A stretch of DNA of 5,380 nt from an uncultured Propionibacteriaceae bacterium (GTDB taxonomy: Bacteria > Actinomycetota > Actinomycetes > Propionibacteriales > Propionibacteriaceae). A program made the position numbers and the translations under genes. The first letter of the stretch is position 1. Each line of letters starts with the position of its first letter. The stretch is taken from NCBI GenBank assembly GCA_945875065.1, contig CAMCJC010000205.1, positions 1-5,380 of the forward strand, read 5' to 3'. Positions 1 through 5,379 of the stretch are shown here, piece by piece. The notes beneath the pieces are model-generated. The model was not told the origin of the DNA. It saw only the letters and a program-made list of their open reading frames with translations, and did not search any database.

Positions 1-153
1 GTGATAAGCCACCATCGTTACGAGGGCGACGGCGAACAGCTTCTTGAAGGCCCCAATGAACGGGACTAGCCGGAGAATGGGTGTCAAGATCTTCCGATAG
101 GTGAGCTTCACCTGCTCGGAATCAAATTCGGTTTTGAGGTACGCGTCACTCAC
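1..153 (-). CDS. Second ABC transporter subunit, N-terminal fragment (cut by window edge)
   Basis: Fifty-one codons of a protein that continues past the left edge. It starts with GTG inside the last codons of the preceding transporter gene: GTGA serves as both start and stop, a 4-bp overlap typical of coupled translation. A GGTGG stretch four bases before the GTG can act as ribosome binding site. The visible part has a charged, soluble first 30 residues, then a hydrophobic stretch (about residues 33-51, beginning PFIGAFKKLF) that looks like the start of the first membrane helix of an ABC exporter-fold permease. Given its position directly after a full TMD-NBD half-transporter, the likely product is the partner half of a heterodimer, as in IrtA/IrtB or YbtP/YbtQ. 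The membrane part begins almost at once, so there is no room for the N-terminal siderophore-interacting domain of IrtA. Identity rests mainly on context because the diagnostic domains are outside the window. Confidence 0.72.
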   Translation of the reverse strand, partial: MSDAYLKTEFDSEQVKLTYRKILTPILRLVPFIGAFKKLFAVALVTMVAYH

Positions 154-1907
154 AGTTCCACCAGCCTCTTGGTGGCCGCCCTGTGCATGGCCGCGTAGCG
201 TCCCCCGGTGCCGATCAGGTCGGCGTGTGTGCCCGACTCCACGATCCTGCCGGCATCCATCACCACCACTGCATCCGCCGTTTCCGCCGCGCTCAACCGG
301 TGCGTCACCATCACCACCGTCAGGGGAGCTCCCCCGCCACGGGATCGTTCCTCACGGACCCGATCCAATACCTGATGCACGAGCGATTCGGTTTCACCGT
401 CCAGGGAAGACGTGGCTTCATCGAGTATCAGGATTGGGGTCTTCCGCAGCAGTGCTCGCGCAATGCAGAGGCGTTGCCGCTGTCCTCCCGACAACAGGGC
501 GCCACGCTCTCCCACGCTGGTATCCAGGATGTCCCCGTTCACGGCCAGGGCGTCGAGTCCTAGGGCGGACAGGTAGGTGCGCATCTCGTCGTCGCTGGCG
601 CCCGGAGCCGCCATCGCGAGGTTATCCCGGATGGTTCCCGTAAATAGCACGGGGTCCTGGGGGACGAGAGAGACCAGCGCGGTTCTCTCGCCTTCCGTTA
701 AGGCTCGGAGATCCTCGCCGCCGATGGTGATGGTTCCCTGTTGGGGATCGGCTAGGCGTGTGAGCAAGCCGATCACCGTAGACTTCCCACAACCCGACTC
801 CCCGACGATCGCGGCTCTGGTCCCCGGAGGGACCGACAGCGAGAACCCTTCCAGCACGGGTCGTTCTGTATCCGGGTAGGTGTAGGAGACTTCGTCGAAG
901 ACGATGTCAGAACCCAGGCGATCCACCCGGCTCTTAGGAATATTCTTCAAGGAGGGCGTCTGGAGGATCTCCAGAATCACGCTGCCCGATGCCCGACCCA
1001 TGTACCCGAAGTGCCAAGCCGAGGCTAGATCCAGCAGGGGCCGGAAGACCTCAAAGCTCAGGAACAGCACCCAGAAGGCCGCGCTGATGGGCAAGACTCC
1101 AGCGTCGATCCGGAGCACCGCTGTCAGCAAGGCGCAAGCCGGACCGAGCAACACCACGAACGTGTTGATTCCCGAACGCAGCAGCGAGATCTTCATCTGG
1201 TGCATCGTCGTACGGAAGAGCCCTTGCGCGGAGTCATTCATCTCCGAGCGGCGACGCTGGACAGCATTGAACAAGCTCAGGGTGGTCATGCCCTGCATGG
1301 AGTCGATGACCTCGGAGTTCAGTGTGTTGTACATCTCCCAGTTGTTGTAACCGCGGCGCGTGAGGGTGCGGTCCCACAGCACCGGGATCAGTGGTGCCGC
1401 GGCCGCCGCGGCCAGGGTGACCAGGCCAACCACCGGGTCGATAGCGATCATCAGGATCCCAGTCAGCACCATCATGATTACTGACACGAAAAGCTGTGGG
1501 ATATAGCGGCCGAAATAAGGTTCCAGATATTCCGTCCCGTCGGTGAGAGTGCTCTGGAGAGCACCGCTGCGTCCTCGGGATAGCCCGAAGGGCCCTACGT
1601 CCCGGAGTTTGCGGATCACCGATGCCCGGATATCAGATTTCACTCTGCTGCCAACCCGAAAGACGTTGATCTCCCGCAGCAACAGCACGACCGGACGCAC
1701 CAGGAGGATGCCACCCAGGAGGAGCAGCAGCTCAAAGATCCTTTCCAACCTGCCACTCACGAAGAGCGCGGTAAATATCTCCGAGAACAGATAGGCCTGC
1801 ACCACGTATGTGCCGTTCAGGAGCAGACCGATGAGTGCGGCAAGCCCAATGCTGAGCCGAGCCGTCCGACCAAGAGAGATGACTCTACGCTTTTTTATCA
1901 CGCCCAT
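150..1907 (-). CDS. ABC transporter half-subunit, fused membrane and ATPase domains (exporter fold, siderophore-type)
   Basis: A 585-residue half-transporter with the standard layout of the exporter-fold (type IV) ABC family: a six-helix membrane domain (about residues 15-310, hydrophobic stretches near 18-40, 59-78, 138-157, 158-178, 243-263 and 270-290) followed by a nucleotide-binding domain (about 333-585). All ATPase motifs are intact: A-loop Tyr344, Walker A GESGCGKST (369-377), Q-loop Gln417, signature LSGGQ (472-476), Walker B ILILDE with catalytic Glu497, D-loop SSLD (500-503) and switch His536. It should therefore hydrolyse ATP in the plasma membrane. Length and architecture fit the CydCD/IrtAB/YbtPQ-like group; members of this fold include both exporters and siderophore importers, so direction cannot be read here. 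The ATG lies one base after the stop of the upstream methyltransferase gene and has only a weak Shine-Dalgarno, suggesting translational coupling. The next gene overlaps its stop by 4 bp and probably encodes its partner. Substrate is inferred only from the iron-type operator upstream. Confidence 0.93.
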   Translation of the reverse strand: MGVIKKRRVISLGRTARLSIGLAALIGLLLNGTYVVQAYLFSEIFTALFVSGRLERIFELLLLLGGILLVRPVVLLLREINVFRVGSRVKSDIRASVIRKLRDVGPFGLSRGRSGALQSTLTDGTEYLEPYFGRYIPQLFVSVIMMVLTGILMIAIDPVVGLVTLAAAAAAPLIPVLWDRTLTRRGYNNWEMYNTLNSEVIDSMQGMTTLSLFNAVQRRRSEMNDSAQGLFRTTMHQMKISLLRSGINTFVVLLGPACALLTAVLRIDAGVLPISAAFWVLFLSFEVFRPLLDLASAWHFGYMGRASGSVILEILQTPSLKNIPKSRVDRLGSDIVFDEVSYTYPDTERPVLEGFSLSVPPGTRAAIVGESGCGKSTVIGLLTRLADPQQGTITIGGEDLRALTEGERTALVSLVPQDPVLFTGTIRDNLAMAAPGASDDEMRTYLSALGLDALAVNGDILDTSVGERGALLSGGQRQRLCIARALLRKTPILILDEATSSLDGETESLVHQVLDRVREERSRGGGAPLTVVMVTHRLSAAETADAVVVMDAGRIVESGTHADLIGTGGRYAAMHRAATKRLVEL

Positions 1908-1908
1908 A

Positions 1909-2658
1909 TCACCGCTTCACAGCCAGGACGCCCTCGAAGTTCAGGTATTTTACAACAAGTGAAACCTGCCTGAATCCGGCTGATTTCAGCATCGCCTTCA
2001 GCTCCCTCTCGGTCACTGGTTTTATCACACCGTACACACTCTCAGATTTGAGAGAGATCTGCTCGTGATTCAGACCTTGATAACGCTTGAACCGCGAATA
2101 CAAAAGTCCCGCCAACTCCTGGAGGAACCCATTGGGCTGTAAGGCCTTGGTATAGATGAACAGGGCACCACCGGGACGAAGGCTAGCATAGACACGGCTA
2201 TAGAGCTCCTCACGATCCCGACGATCCAGAAACTGCGTCGTCAAGAAATCGACGACAAAATCGCAACTATCGAATCGGAACTCCCGGATATCCCCAAGGA
2301 TCAATTCGATATTTTGACACGAAGAGCAATCCTTTGAGGCTTTCTCAATCATCTCCTGTTCGCAGTCGACCCCTACCCATTGAGCCGATGCAGTCCGCGC
2401 ATTGTGCGAGGCCAGCCGGCGGATGAGTTCCCCCGTGGACACTCCTAGTTCATACCCTTTTCCATGGGGCATGACGAAGCAACTAGCCAGTTCGGCCGCC
2501 AGGAAGTGCCCCATGTCGTACAGCGGCACAGACTTGCGTACGTGCGCGACAAACGCGTCGGCGACCCCGTTGCCAAAGCTCCATACTCCGTCACTCACCT
2601 GAATATCAGTGTCCACCACCTGGAGGGTAGAGCCTGACCGAGGGAGAATCTCAGACAT
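1909..2658 (-). CDS. CmoA-like class I SAM-dependent methyltransferase
   Basis: A 249-residue Rossmann-fold enzyme. The SAM-binding motif is YELGVSTGEL (69-78), the ribose-binding acid is Asp98 in VGVD, a GDIREF motif (122-127) follows, and LRPGG (160-164) marks the usual post-motif loop. From WSFGNGVADAF (26-36) to the C-terminal NFEGVLAVK the order of motifs follows E. coli CmoA as I remember it: WTFDERVAEVF, RSVPGY, YDLGCSLG, GDIRD, FTLQFLEP, LNPGGAL, FKRANGYSELEISQKR, HKAGF, NFGSLVALK. The length is also close (CmoA is 247 residues). CmoA makes carboxy-SAM from SAM and prephenate for tRNA wobble uridine modification, mainly in Gammaproteobacteria. Here the position matching CmoA Arg199, which binds the carboxyl group, appears to be Ser205, so an ordinary methyl transfer to a small molecule is the more likely reaction. 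A GGAAGG sequence nine bases before the ATG supports the start. It overlaps the upstream methyltransferase gene by 8 bp, and the transporter gene follows after 1 bp. Substrate unknown. Confidence 0.85.
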   Translation of the reverse strand: MSEILPRSGSTLQVVDTDIQVSDGVWSFGNGVADAFVAHVRKSVPLYDMGHFLAAELASCFVMPHGKGYELGVSTGELIRRLASHNARTASAQWVGVDCEQEMIEKASKDCSSCQNIELILGDIREFRFDSCDFVVDFLTTQFLDRRDREELYSRVYASLRPGGALFIYTKALQPNGFLQELAGLLYSRFKRYQGLNHEQISLKSESVYGVIKPVTERELKAMLKSAGFRQVSLVVKYLNFEGVLAVKR

Positions 2659-3421
2659 CTGGACCGGCCTTCCGATAGACCCGAATCATTGAGGGCGAGG
2701 AATCCGCGAGCGGCTCGCATTCCCAATTACCAAATTTCGCCTCCAGCGACAAGCCCATATCCGCGGCCATCTCATCTAGACAACTGGTACTGACATAGTG
2801 CGAAGCCGTGGTATGAACCCGCGGCAATTCATTATCCACAAGGAAGATCAGGCTGTTCAACACTACTTGGTCCTGAGGGCGATGCACCTCACCATTTAGA
2901 ATGGTGCTCGCGCGATCGATCTTCAGCGTCCCGAGACCACCCGATCCAAAAGGATAGCCCTCCGGGTGCATCCCTTCTACAACGAAGGCGCCGCCAGGCC
3001 GAAGATGCTCTGCGACTCTCTCGAAACAGTGCTGTTTTGCCTCCTTCGACAAAAGCATCTGCAAGCCCCAGGAGATGAAATAGATAAGATCGAACCGCAT
3101 GCTCCCGAGGTCGAAGGTAGCGGCGTCCGCCTCCGTGGTCCACACCTGTTGTCCGCCCTGCCGGGCGCGCAGTTCCCGAAGCATGCCCTCGGATGTATCG
3201 ATTCCGTAGACACTGCGACATTTGGCAGCCAGAGGGATGGCGACTCGTCCGCTTCCGACGCCCAACTCCAGGACATCGCCCCCGTCCGCCCACTCCGCTA
3301 GGCGCCGGATGGTGGCCTCCGTATCCGGTCGCTTGGCGAAGTGAGTCTGCCACAGGCGTGACCATTCGTCGCCATAGATGTAGTCGTTGATCCCATGGAT
3401 GTCGACAGTCGGGTCAATCAC
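2651..3421 (-). CDS. Class I SAM-dependent methyltransferase, first gene of the operon
   Basis: A 256-residue methyltransferase from the GTG chosen here. Motif I is VLELGVGSGRVAIPLA (50-65), the acidic residue ending strand 2 is Asp75 in YGID, Asp99 sits in the adenine-contact region, FDLIYFISW (110-118) is the motif IV area and HLRPGGAFVVEG (139-150) is the post-III motif. The C-terminal half (from about 151) is a beta-rich segment ending near GNWECEPLADSSPSMIRVYRK, as in a common actinobacterial family of small-molecule methyltransferases; the acceptor cannot be deduced. Start choice: an in-frame GTG at 3433 would add four residues but has no ribosome binding site, whereas the GTG at 3421 is preceded by GGGAGG four bases away. 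The gene comes first after an iron-box promoter, and its end overlaps the next gene by 8 bp (ATGTCTGA holds the next start and this stop). It is not related in detail to the CmoA-like neighbour, so the two probably act at different positions or steps. Confidence 0.88.
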   Translation of the reverse strand: MIDPTVDIHGINDYIYGDEWSRLWQTHFAKRPDTEATIRRLAEWADGGDVLELGVGSGRVAIPLAAKCRSVYGIDTSEGMLRELRARQGGQQVWTTEADAATFDLGSMRFDLIYFISWGLQMLLSKEAKQHCFERVAEHLRPGGAFVVEGMHPEGYPFGSGGLGTLKIDRASTILNGEVHRPQDQVVLNSLIFLVDNELPRVHTTASHYVSTSCLDEMAADMGLSLEAKFGNWECEPLADSSPSMIRVYRKAGPDV

Positions 3422-3425
3422 AGAA

Positions 3426-3431
3426 CCTCCC
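3426..3431 (-). promoter_or_regulatory. Ribosome binding site GGGAGG that decides the operon's first start
   Basis: On the minus strand GGGAGG is followed by TTCT and then GTG at 3421. The spacing of four bases is a little short but workable. It lies downstream of the alternative GTG at 3433, so only the 3421 start can use it. Confidence 0.6.
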
Positions 3432-3445
3432 ACATCACAACTTAG

Positions 3446-3464
3446 TTAGGTATGCCTACCTTAA
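3446..3464 (-). promoter_or_regulatory. DtxR/IdeR-type iron box (operator)
   Basis: The 19-mer TTAGGTATGCCTACCTTAA matches the DtxR/IdeR consensus TWAGGTWAGSCTWACCTWA at 16 of 19 positions, and its reverse complement also matches at 16 of 19. The AGGTA and TACCT arms form a perfect inverted repeat around a 4-bp centre, one base closer together than the ideal arm spacing; a further AACCTTAA half-site follows at 3463-3470. The site covers the -10 element and predicted transcription start of the methyltransferase-transporter operon, the position from which DtxR with bound iron blocks RNA polymerase. Regulation by iron is inferred from the motif, not shown. Confidence 0.7.
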
Positions 3465-3487
3465 CCTTAAACGAATATCGATGTCAA
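3458..3487 (-). promoter_or_regulatory. Promoter of the methyltransferase-ABC operon
   Basis: On the minus strand a perfect TTGACA (3487-3482) is followed, after 18 bp, by TAAGGT (3463-3458), a weak -10 with the important second A and last T; TTAAGG at 17 bp is an alternative. The predicted transcript would start near 3451 and have a leader of about 30 bases before the GTG at 3421. The iron box overlaps the -10 and start site. Confidence 0.55.
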
Positions 3488-3725
3488 CAAGGCCGCCTGT
3501 CCCAGTCTCCGCAAGCACCAACGTTCTCCGAACTAGAATTGCCGAAAGTACTGGTCGGAGGGATTCGAGAACACAGCGCGGCCCCGAGGTATGTGCCGGG
3601 CCGTCGTTTGTTCGGCATCACGTCGTGGGGTTCGCGTTGGAGCGCCCCGGACTAAGCCTTGCCAGCTTCTCGGGATGGCGTTTCAACGACACTCAACAGG
3701 GTGCCAAAAGGCTAAGACGCGGCAT

Positions 3726-3768
3726 GGGGAGCTGCGGTCTCGTAGCCGTCTGGGGGAGCTGCGTCTCG
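3726..3768. repeat. Short direct repeat, two copies of GGGGAGCTGCG(G)TCTCG
   Basis: Copy one is 3726-3742 (17 bases) and copy two is 3753-3768 (16 bases). They differ by a single inserted G and are separated by 10 bases. No function is evident; a local tandem duplication followed by drift would explain it. Confidence 0.6.
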
Positions 3769-4140
3769 ACTCTGAGCTGGCCGCGTAGGGTTCAAGCCCC
3801 CCACATCTAAGGGGCCCCGCCCTTCACGATACCCCTAGGATGTGCACGAATCGCCGGGCTGGGTTGAACCGGCGTTGCGAAACCCCTAGCCGCACGCACC
3901 CTCGTTCACCGAGGACGGCGATTCGCGCCCATAAAGGAGAGGGTGGTCAGGGGACGAAACCCTTTAAGGCGAAGGCTCCTGCACCAGGCTTCTTGAAGGC
4001 CTCAATGTGTTTCACGACACTCTCTTGCCCGACTTGCCTGGCCTTCCTCGTCCTGGAGCACCTGGGACCAGCCGCGACCGGGGCTGCATTTTCGTGAGGG
4101 TCCGCGCTGTCCGTGGACTACCCCGACCGACAGCGACGAC

Positions 4141-4152
4141 AGGGGTACCCCT
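4141..4152. other. Perfect 12-bp palindrome AGGGGTACCCCT
   Basis: It lies about 22 bases beyond the stop codon of the Excalibur-domain gene. As RNA it could form only a 4-bp stem with a GUAC loop and no U-run follows on the minus strand, so it is at best a weak terminator. It could equally be a protein-binding site or chance. Confidence 0.35.
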
Positions 4153-4174
4153 AGGCGGGACAGCGCCATCTCCC

Positions 4175-4609
4175 CTACTTCTCGCAGGCGACCCCGTCGC
4201 CATCCCCATCCAACCCCGCACGGTATCCGGGGTCCCCCACGTGCAGCGGGGCGGCCCCAGCTTTCTTGGCCTCCTTGCAGGAGCTGTAATAAACGCTTTC
4301 CTGACGATTCGCGTTCCCATCAACACTCGCTGGTTTTGGTTTCTCCTCATTGGTGGGAACGGAGGCGGGCTGCGCGGTCTCCGTGACAGTGACGATGGCG
4401 GTGGCGGTGGTCGTTTCCCGCGCCGTCGCGGTGACAGTGGCCATGACGGTCTCCACCACGGGTGGTGGAGTCACGGAAACGGTCGTGTAGGAAACCGGTA
4501 CTGCCGCCTGCTCACCGCCGCTCCCGGCTATCCCGCTCCCAAGGCTGACACCCGCGACACCTGCCAATGCGGCAACTCCCCAGCGCGTCTTGTACCAAAC
4601 GGTTTTCAC
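4175..4609 (-). CDS. Secreted or membrane-anchored protein with C-terminal Excalibur calcium-binding domain
   Basis: A protein of 144 residues from the GTG at 4609. It begins MKTVWYKTRW followed by a small-residue hydrophobic segment (about 11-28), which reads as a signal peptide or N-terminal membrane anchor. A low-complexity region rich in Thr, Val and Ala (about 40-80) and a Pro/Lys/Asn linker lead to the Excalibur domain (about 106-143): SSCKEAKKAGAAPLHVGDPG and the closing DGDGDGVACE. The two cysteines (111 and 142) and the DxDxDG loop are the family hallmarks; that loop resembles an EF-hand calcium site, and calcium binding outside the cell is the accepted but little-tested role. Start choice: a GTG at 4618 would give 147 residues but sits directly on the AGGGAG ribosome binding site (4620-4625), whereas 4609 has a 10-base spacing and a typical MK start. 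It is a single gene with its own promoter and leader hairpin. Excalibur proteins differ widely outside the domain, so the biological role is unknown. Confidence 0.85.
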   Translation of the reverse strand: MKTVWYKTRWGVAALAGVAGVSLGSGIAGSGGEQAAVPVSYTTVSVTPPPVVETVMATVTATARETTTATAIVTVTETAQPASVPTNEEKPKPASVDGNANRQESVYYSSCKEAKKAGAAPLHVGDPGYRAGLDGDGDGVACEK

Positions 4610-4632
4610 GCCGACCACTCTCCCTCATGCTG

Positions 4633-4658
4633 CCTCGGCGATTTCTGCTGTGCCGAGG
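4633..4658 (-). promoter_or_regulatory. Leader hairpin before the Excalibur gene
   Basis: A perfect 7-bp inverted repeat (CCTCGGC and GCCGAGG) with a 12-base loop lies directly after the -10 element, at or just past the predicted transcript start, and 7 bases before the AGGGAG ribosome binding site. It could protect the 5' end of the mRNA or be an operator. The structure is clear; a function is inference. Confidence 0.45.
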
Positions 4659-4666
4659 ATTTTATA
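4659..4666 (-). promoter_or_regulatory. -10 element TATAAAAT for the Excalibur gene
   Basis: TATAAAAT on the minus strand (4666-4659) stands out in GC-rich sequence, about 50 bases upstream of the GTG at 4609. No good -35 hexamer is seen at 16-18 bp. It lies at the edge of the decayed transposase, so the promoter may have been reshaped by the insertion. Confidence 0.45.
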
Positions 4667-4708
4667 CCCAACTCTCGCCGCCCAGCAGCTTTCGACGACG
4701 TATTCACC

Positions 4709-5016
4709 TTAGAGCCCCCCACGAAACGGACGAAGAAGGTCGGCAAAATCGGCGAGGATGGTTGACCACTTGTGCTCACGCCACCAGGAATCACGATTAG
4801 CTCGATCCGCTCGGCAGGGTCATGGCCAGGCTAGCTTGGGGCGGCAGGACCCATCGGTCAGGCCGACCTCACCGAAGCGGCGGTACCGATTGACTACTCA
4901 CTTTCGACAAACAGGCACGGGACGCTCCGACCTCGGCGAGCACGTGAGCGATCGGGTGAGTCTGACGACGCTGGGCCAGAAAGCGACATGACTCGAAGAT
5001 CAAGGCGGGTATTAAG
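4709..5016 (-). pseudogene. Decayed IS481-family transposase, N-terminal part only
   Basis: No single frame is intact, but joining frames on the minus strand gives the N-terminal helix-turn-helix region typical of IS481 transposases. Segment one (about 4990-4902) reads RQTHPIAHVLAEVGASRACL followed by SK. After a frame change caused by about four extra bases, segment two (about 4894-4835) reads VNRYRRFGEVGLTD and then SCRPK, before a TGA at 4822. A third frame gives DPAERIELI (4821-4795) and a fourth gives WWREHKWSTILADFA (4786-4742), ending at a TAA (4711-4709). Intact relatives read, in my memory, PIAHVAAEMGISRAC, KWVNRYRRFGE, GLLDRSS and RREHKWS in this order. The DDE catalytic domain is absent and I could not find terminal inverted repeats. 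It is an old remnant, not an active element. Confidence 0.72.
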
Positions 5017-5038
5017 CTGGTGATTCAAAAGCAGGCTT

Positions 5039-5053
5039 TCCCTCAGCGAGGGA
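5039..5053. other. Small inverted repeat TCCCTC-AGC-GAGGGA
   Basis: A 6-bp perfect stem with a 3-base loop, between the transposase remnant and the possible gene end at 5164. There is no T-run directly after it on either strand, so it is at best a weak terminator for the minus-strand frame that ends at 5164. The rest of 5017-5163 shows nothing I can identify. Confidence 0.25.
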
Positions 5054-5163
5054 TTGTCTCGCAACTCCCATCCGGTCGGTACCTGCTCCCCTTATCCCTA
5101 AAACCGGGCCGGTTCGGACGCGATTCACTACCGGAGGAGGTCTGCGGCAGTCTCGAGGAGTCG

Positions 5164-5379
5164 TTAGGGTGTCGCCGGCTCTGCCCATGCGAGGTAGTCA
5201 TCGCGGATTCGCCGCCGCTCAGACTTCCAGGTCTCCTCCTGGTGGGCAGGCGATGTGGGCTGATCGCAGAGCATCTGGTCGGTGGGCCTGCCGAAGCGGG
5301 TTCCAGTGTGTTCGTCAGCGCTGCGATGCAGATCGCTGCCACTCGAGCGTGCGTCCACTTCCCCGCTGCCGTCGCGGGT
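5164..5379 (-). CDS. Possible C-terminal end of an unrecognised protein (cut by window edge)
   Basis: A minus-strand frame open from the right edge to a TAA at 5166-5164, 71 codons. It ends in a charged, plausible tail (WKSERRRIRDDYLAWAEPATP is its last part). By hand count about 73% of third codon positions are G or C, above the other two positions, which is weak support for coding. No family is recognised. The first internal GTG (5358) has no strong ribosome binding site, so if real the gene begins outside the window. A second minus-strand frame over the same bases (starting GTG 5342, to 5043) is less likely but not excluded. Given the decayed transposase next to it, this could also be a gene fragment. 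Confidence 0.35.
   Translation of the reverse strand, partial: TRDGSGEVDARSSGSDLHRSADEHTGTRFGRPTDQMLCDQPTSPAHQEETWKSERRRIRDDYLAWAEPATP

Larger units (their letters stand above)
3488..4174. other. Long intergenic stretch with no supportable gene
   Basis: No open frame here has a ribosome binding site, a recognisable motif or convincing codon use on either strand. It contains a direct repeat (3726-3768), three copies of ACCCCTAG (3831-3838, 3882-3889, 4147-4154), a hairpin-forming CGCCGG/CCGGCG pair (3852-3857 with 3869-3874) and a 12-bp palindrome near the end of the Excalibur gene. A minus-strand frame between 4117 and 3947 ends in a protein-like stretch (VVKHIEAFKKPGAGAF) but has no proper start and is open for only 57 codons. 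The stretch is most easily read as decayed sequence, in keeping with the broken transposase further right. Confidence 0.55.

Noticed and set aside
101..1794. Several plus-strand frames of 83-180 codons.
   Set aside because: All lie opposite the ABC transporter gene, whose motifs are intact, and arise from its G/C-rich third positions.
2889..3365. 158-codon minus-strand frame overlapping the first methyltransferase.
   Set aside because: It is an alternative frame of a gene with complete SAM-binding motifs and has no motifs of its own.
3452..3655. Plus-strand frame with VLVGG and LFGITSWGS, resembling pieces of trypsin-like proteases.
   Set aside because: The two motifs are far too close together, the His-Asp-Ser catalytic motifs are missing, and the frame overlaps the operator and has no ribosome binding site. 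Chance is likelier.
3783..3806. GGGTTCAAGCCCCC resembles the T-arm of a tRNA or the 3' end of a tmRNA.
   Set aside because: Only three T-stem pairs form, no matching acceptor strand, D-arm or anticodon arm can be found upstream, and no tmRNA features are present.
3481..3810. 109-codon plus-strand frame starting ATG just behind the operon promoter, as if divergent.
   Set aside because: No ribosome binding site, no recognisable domain, and a composition (many Arg, Ser, Trp, Cys) typical of non-coding GC-rich DNA; the ATG overlaps the -35 of the opposite promoter.
3947..4117. Minus-strand frame ending VVKHIEAFKKPGAGAF and a few more residues.
   Set aside because: It looks protein-like near its end but is only 57 codons between stops with no good start or family match; kept as a note in the gene-free stretch.
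4007..4765. 252-codon plus-strand frame covering the Excalibur gene.
   Set aside because: It is the antisense shadow of the minus-strand gene, which has clear domain motifs; the plus-strand product is Gly/Arg/Pro-rich without any domain.
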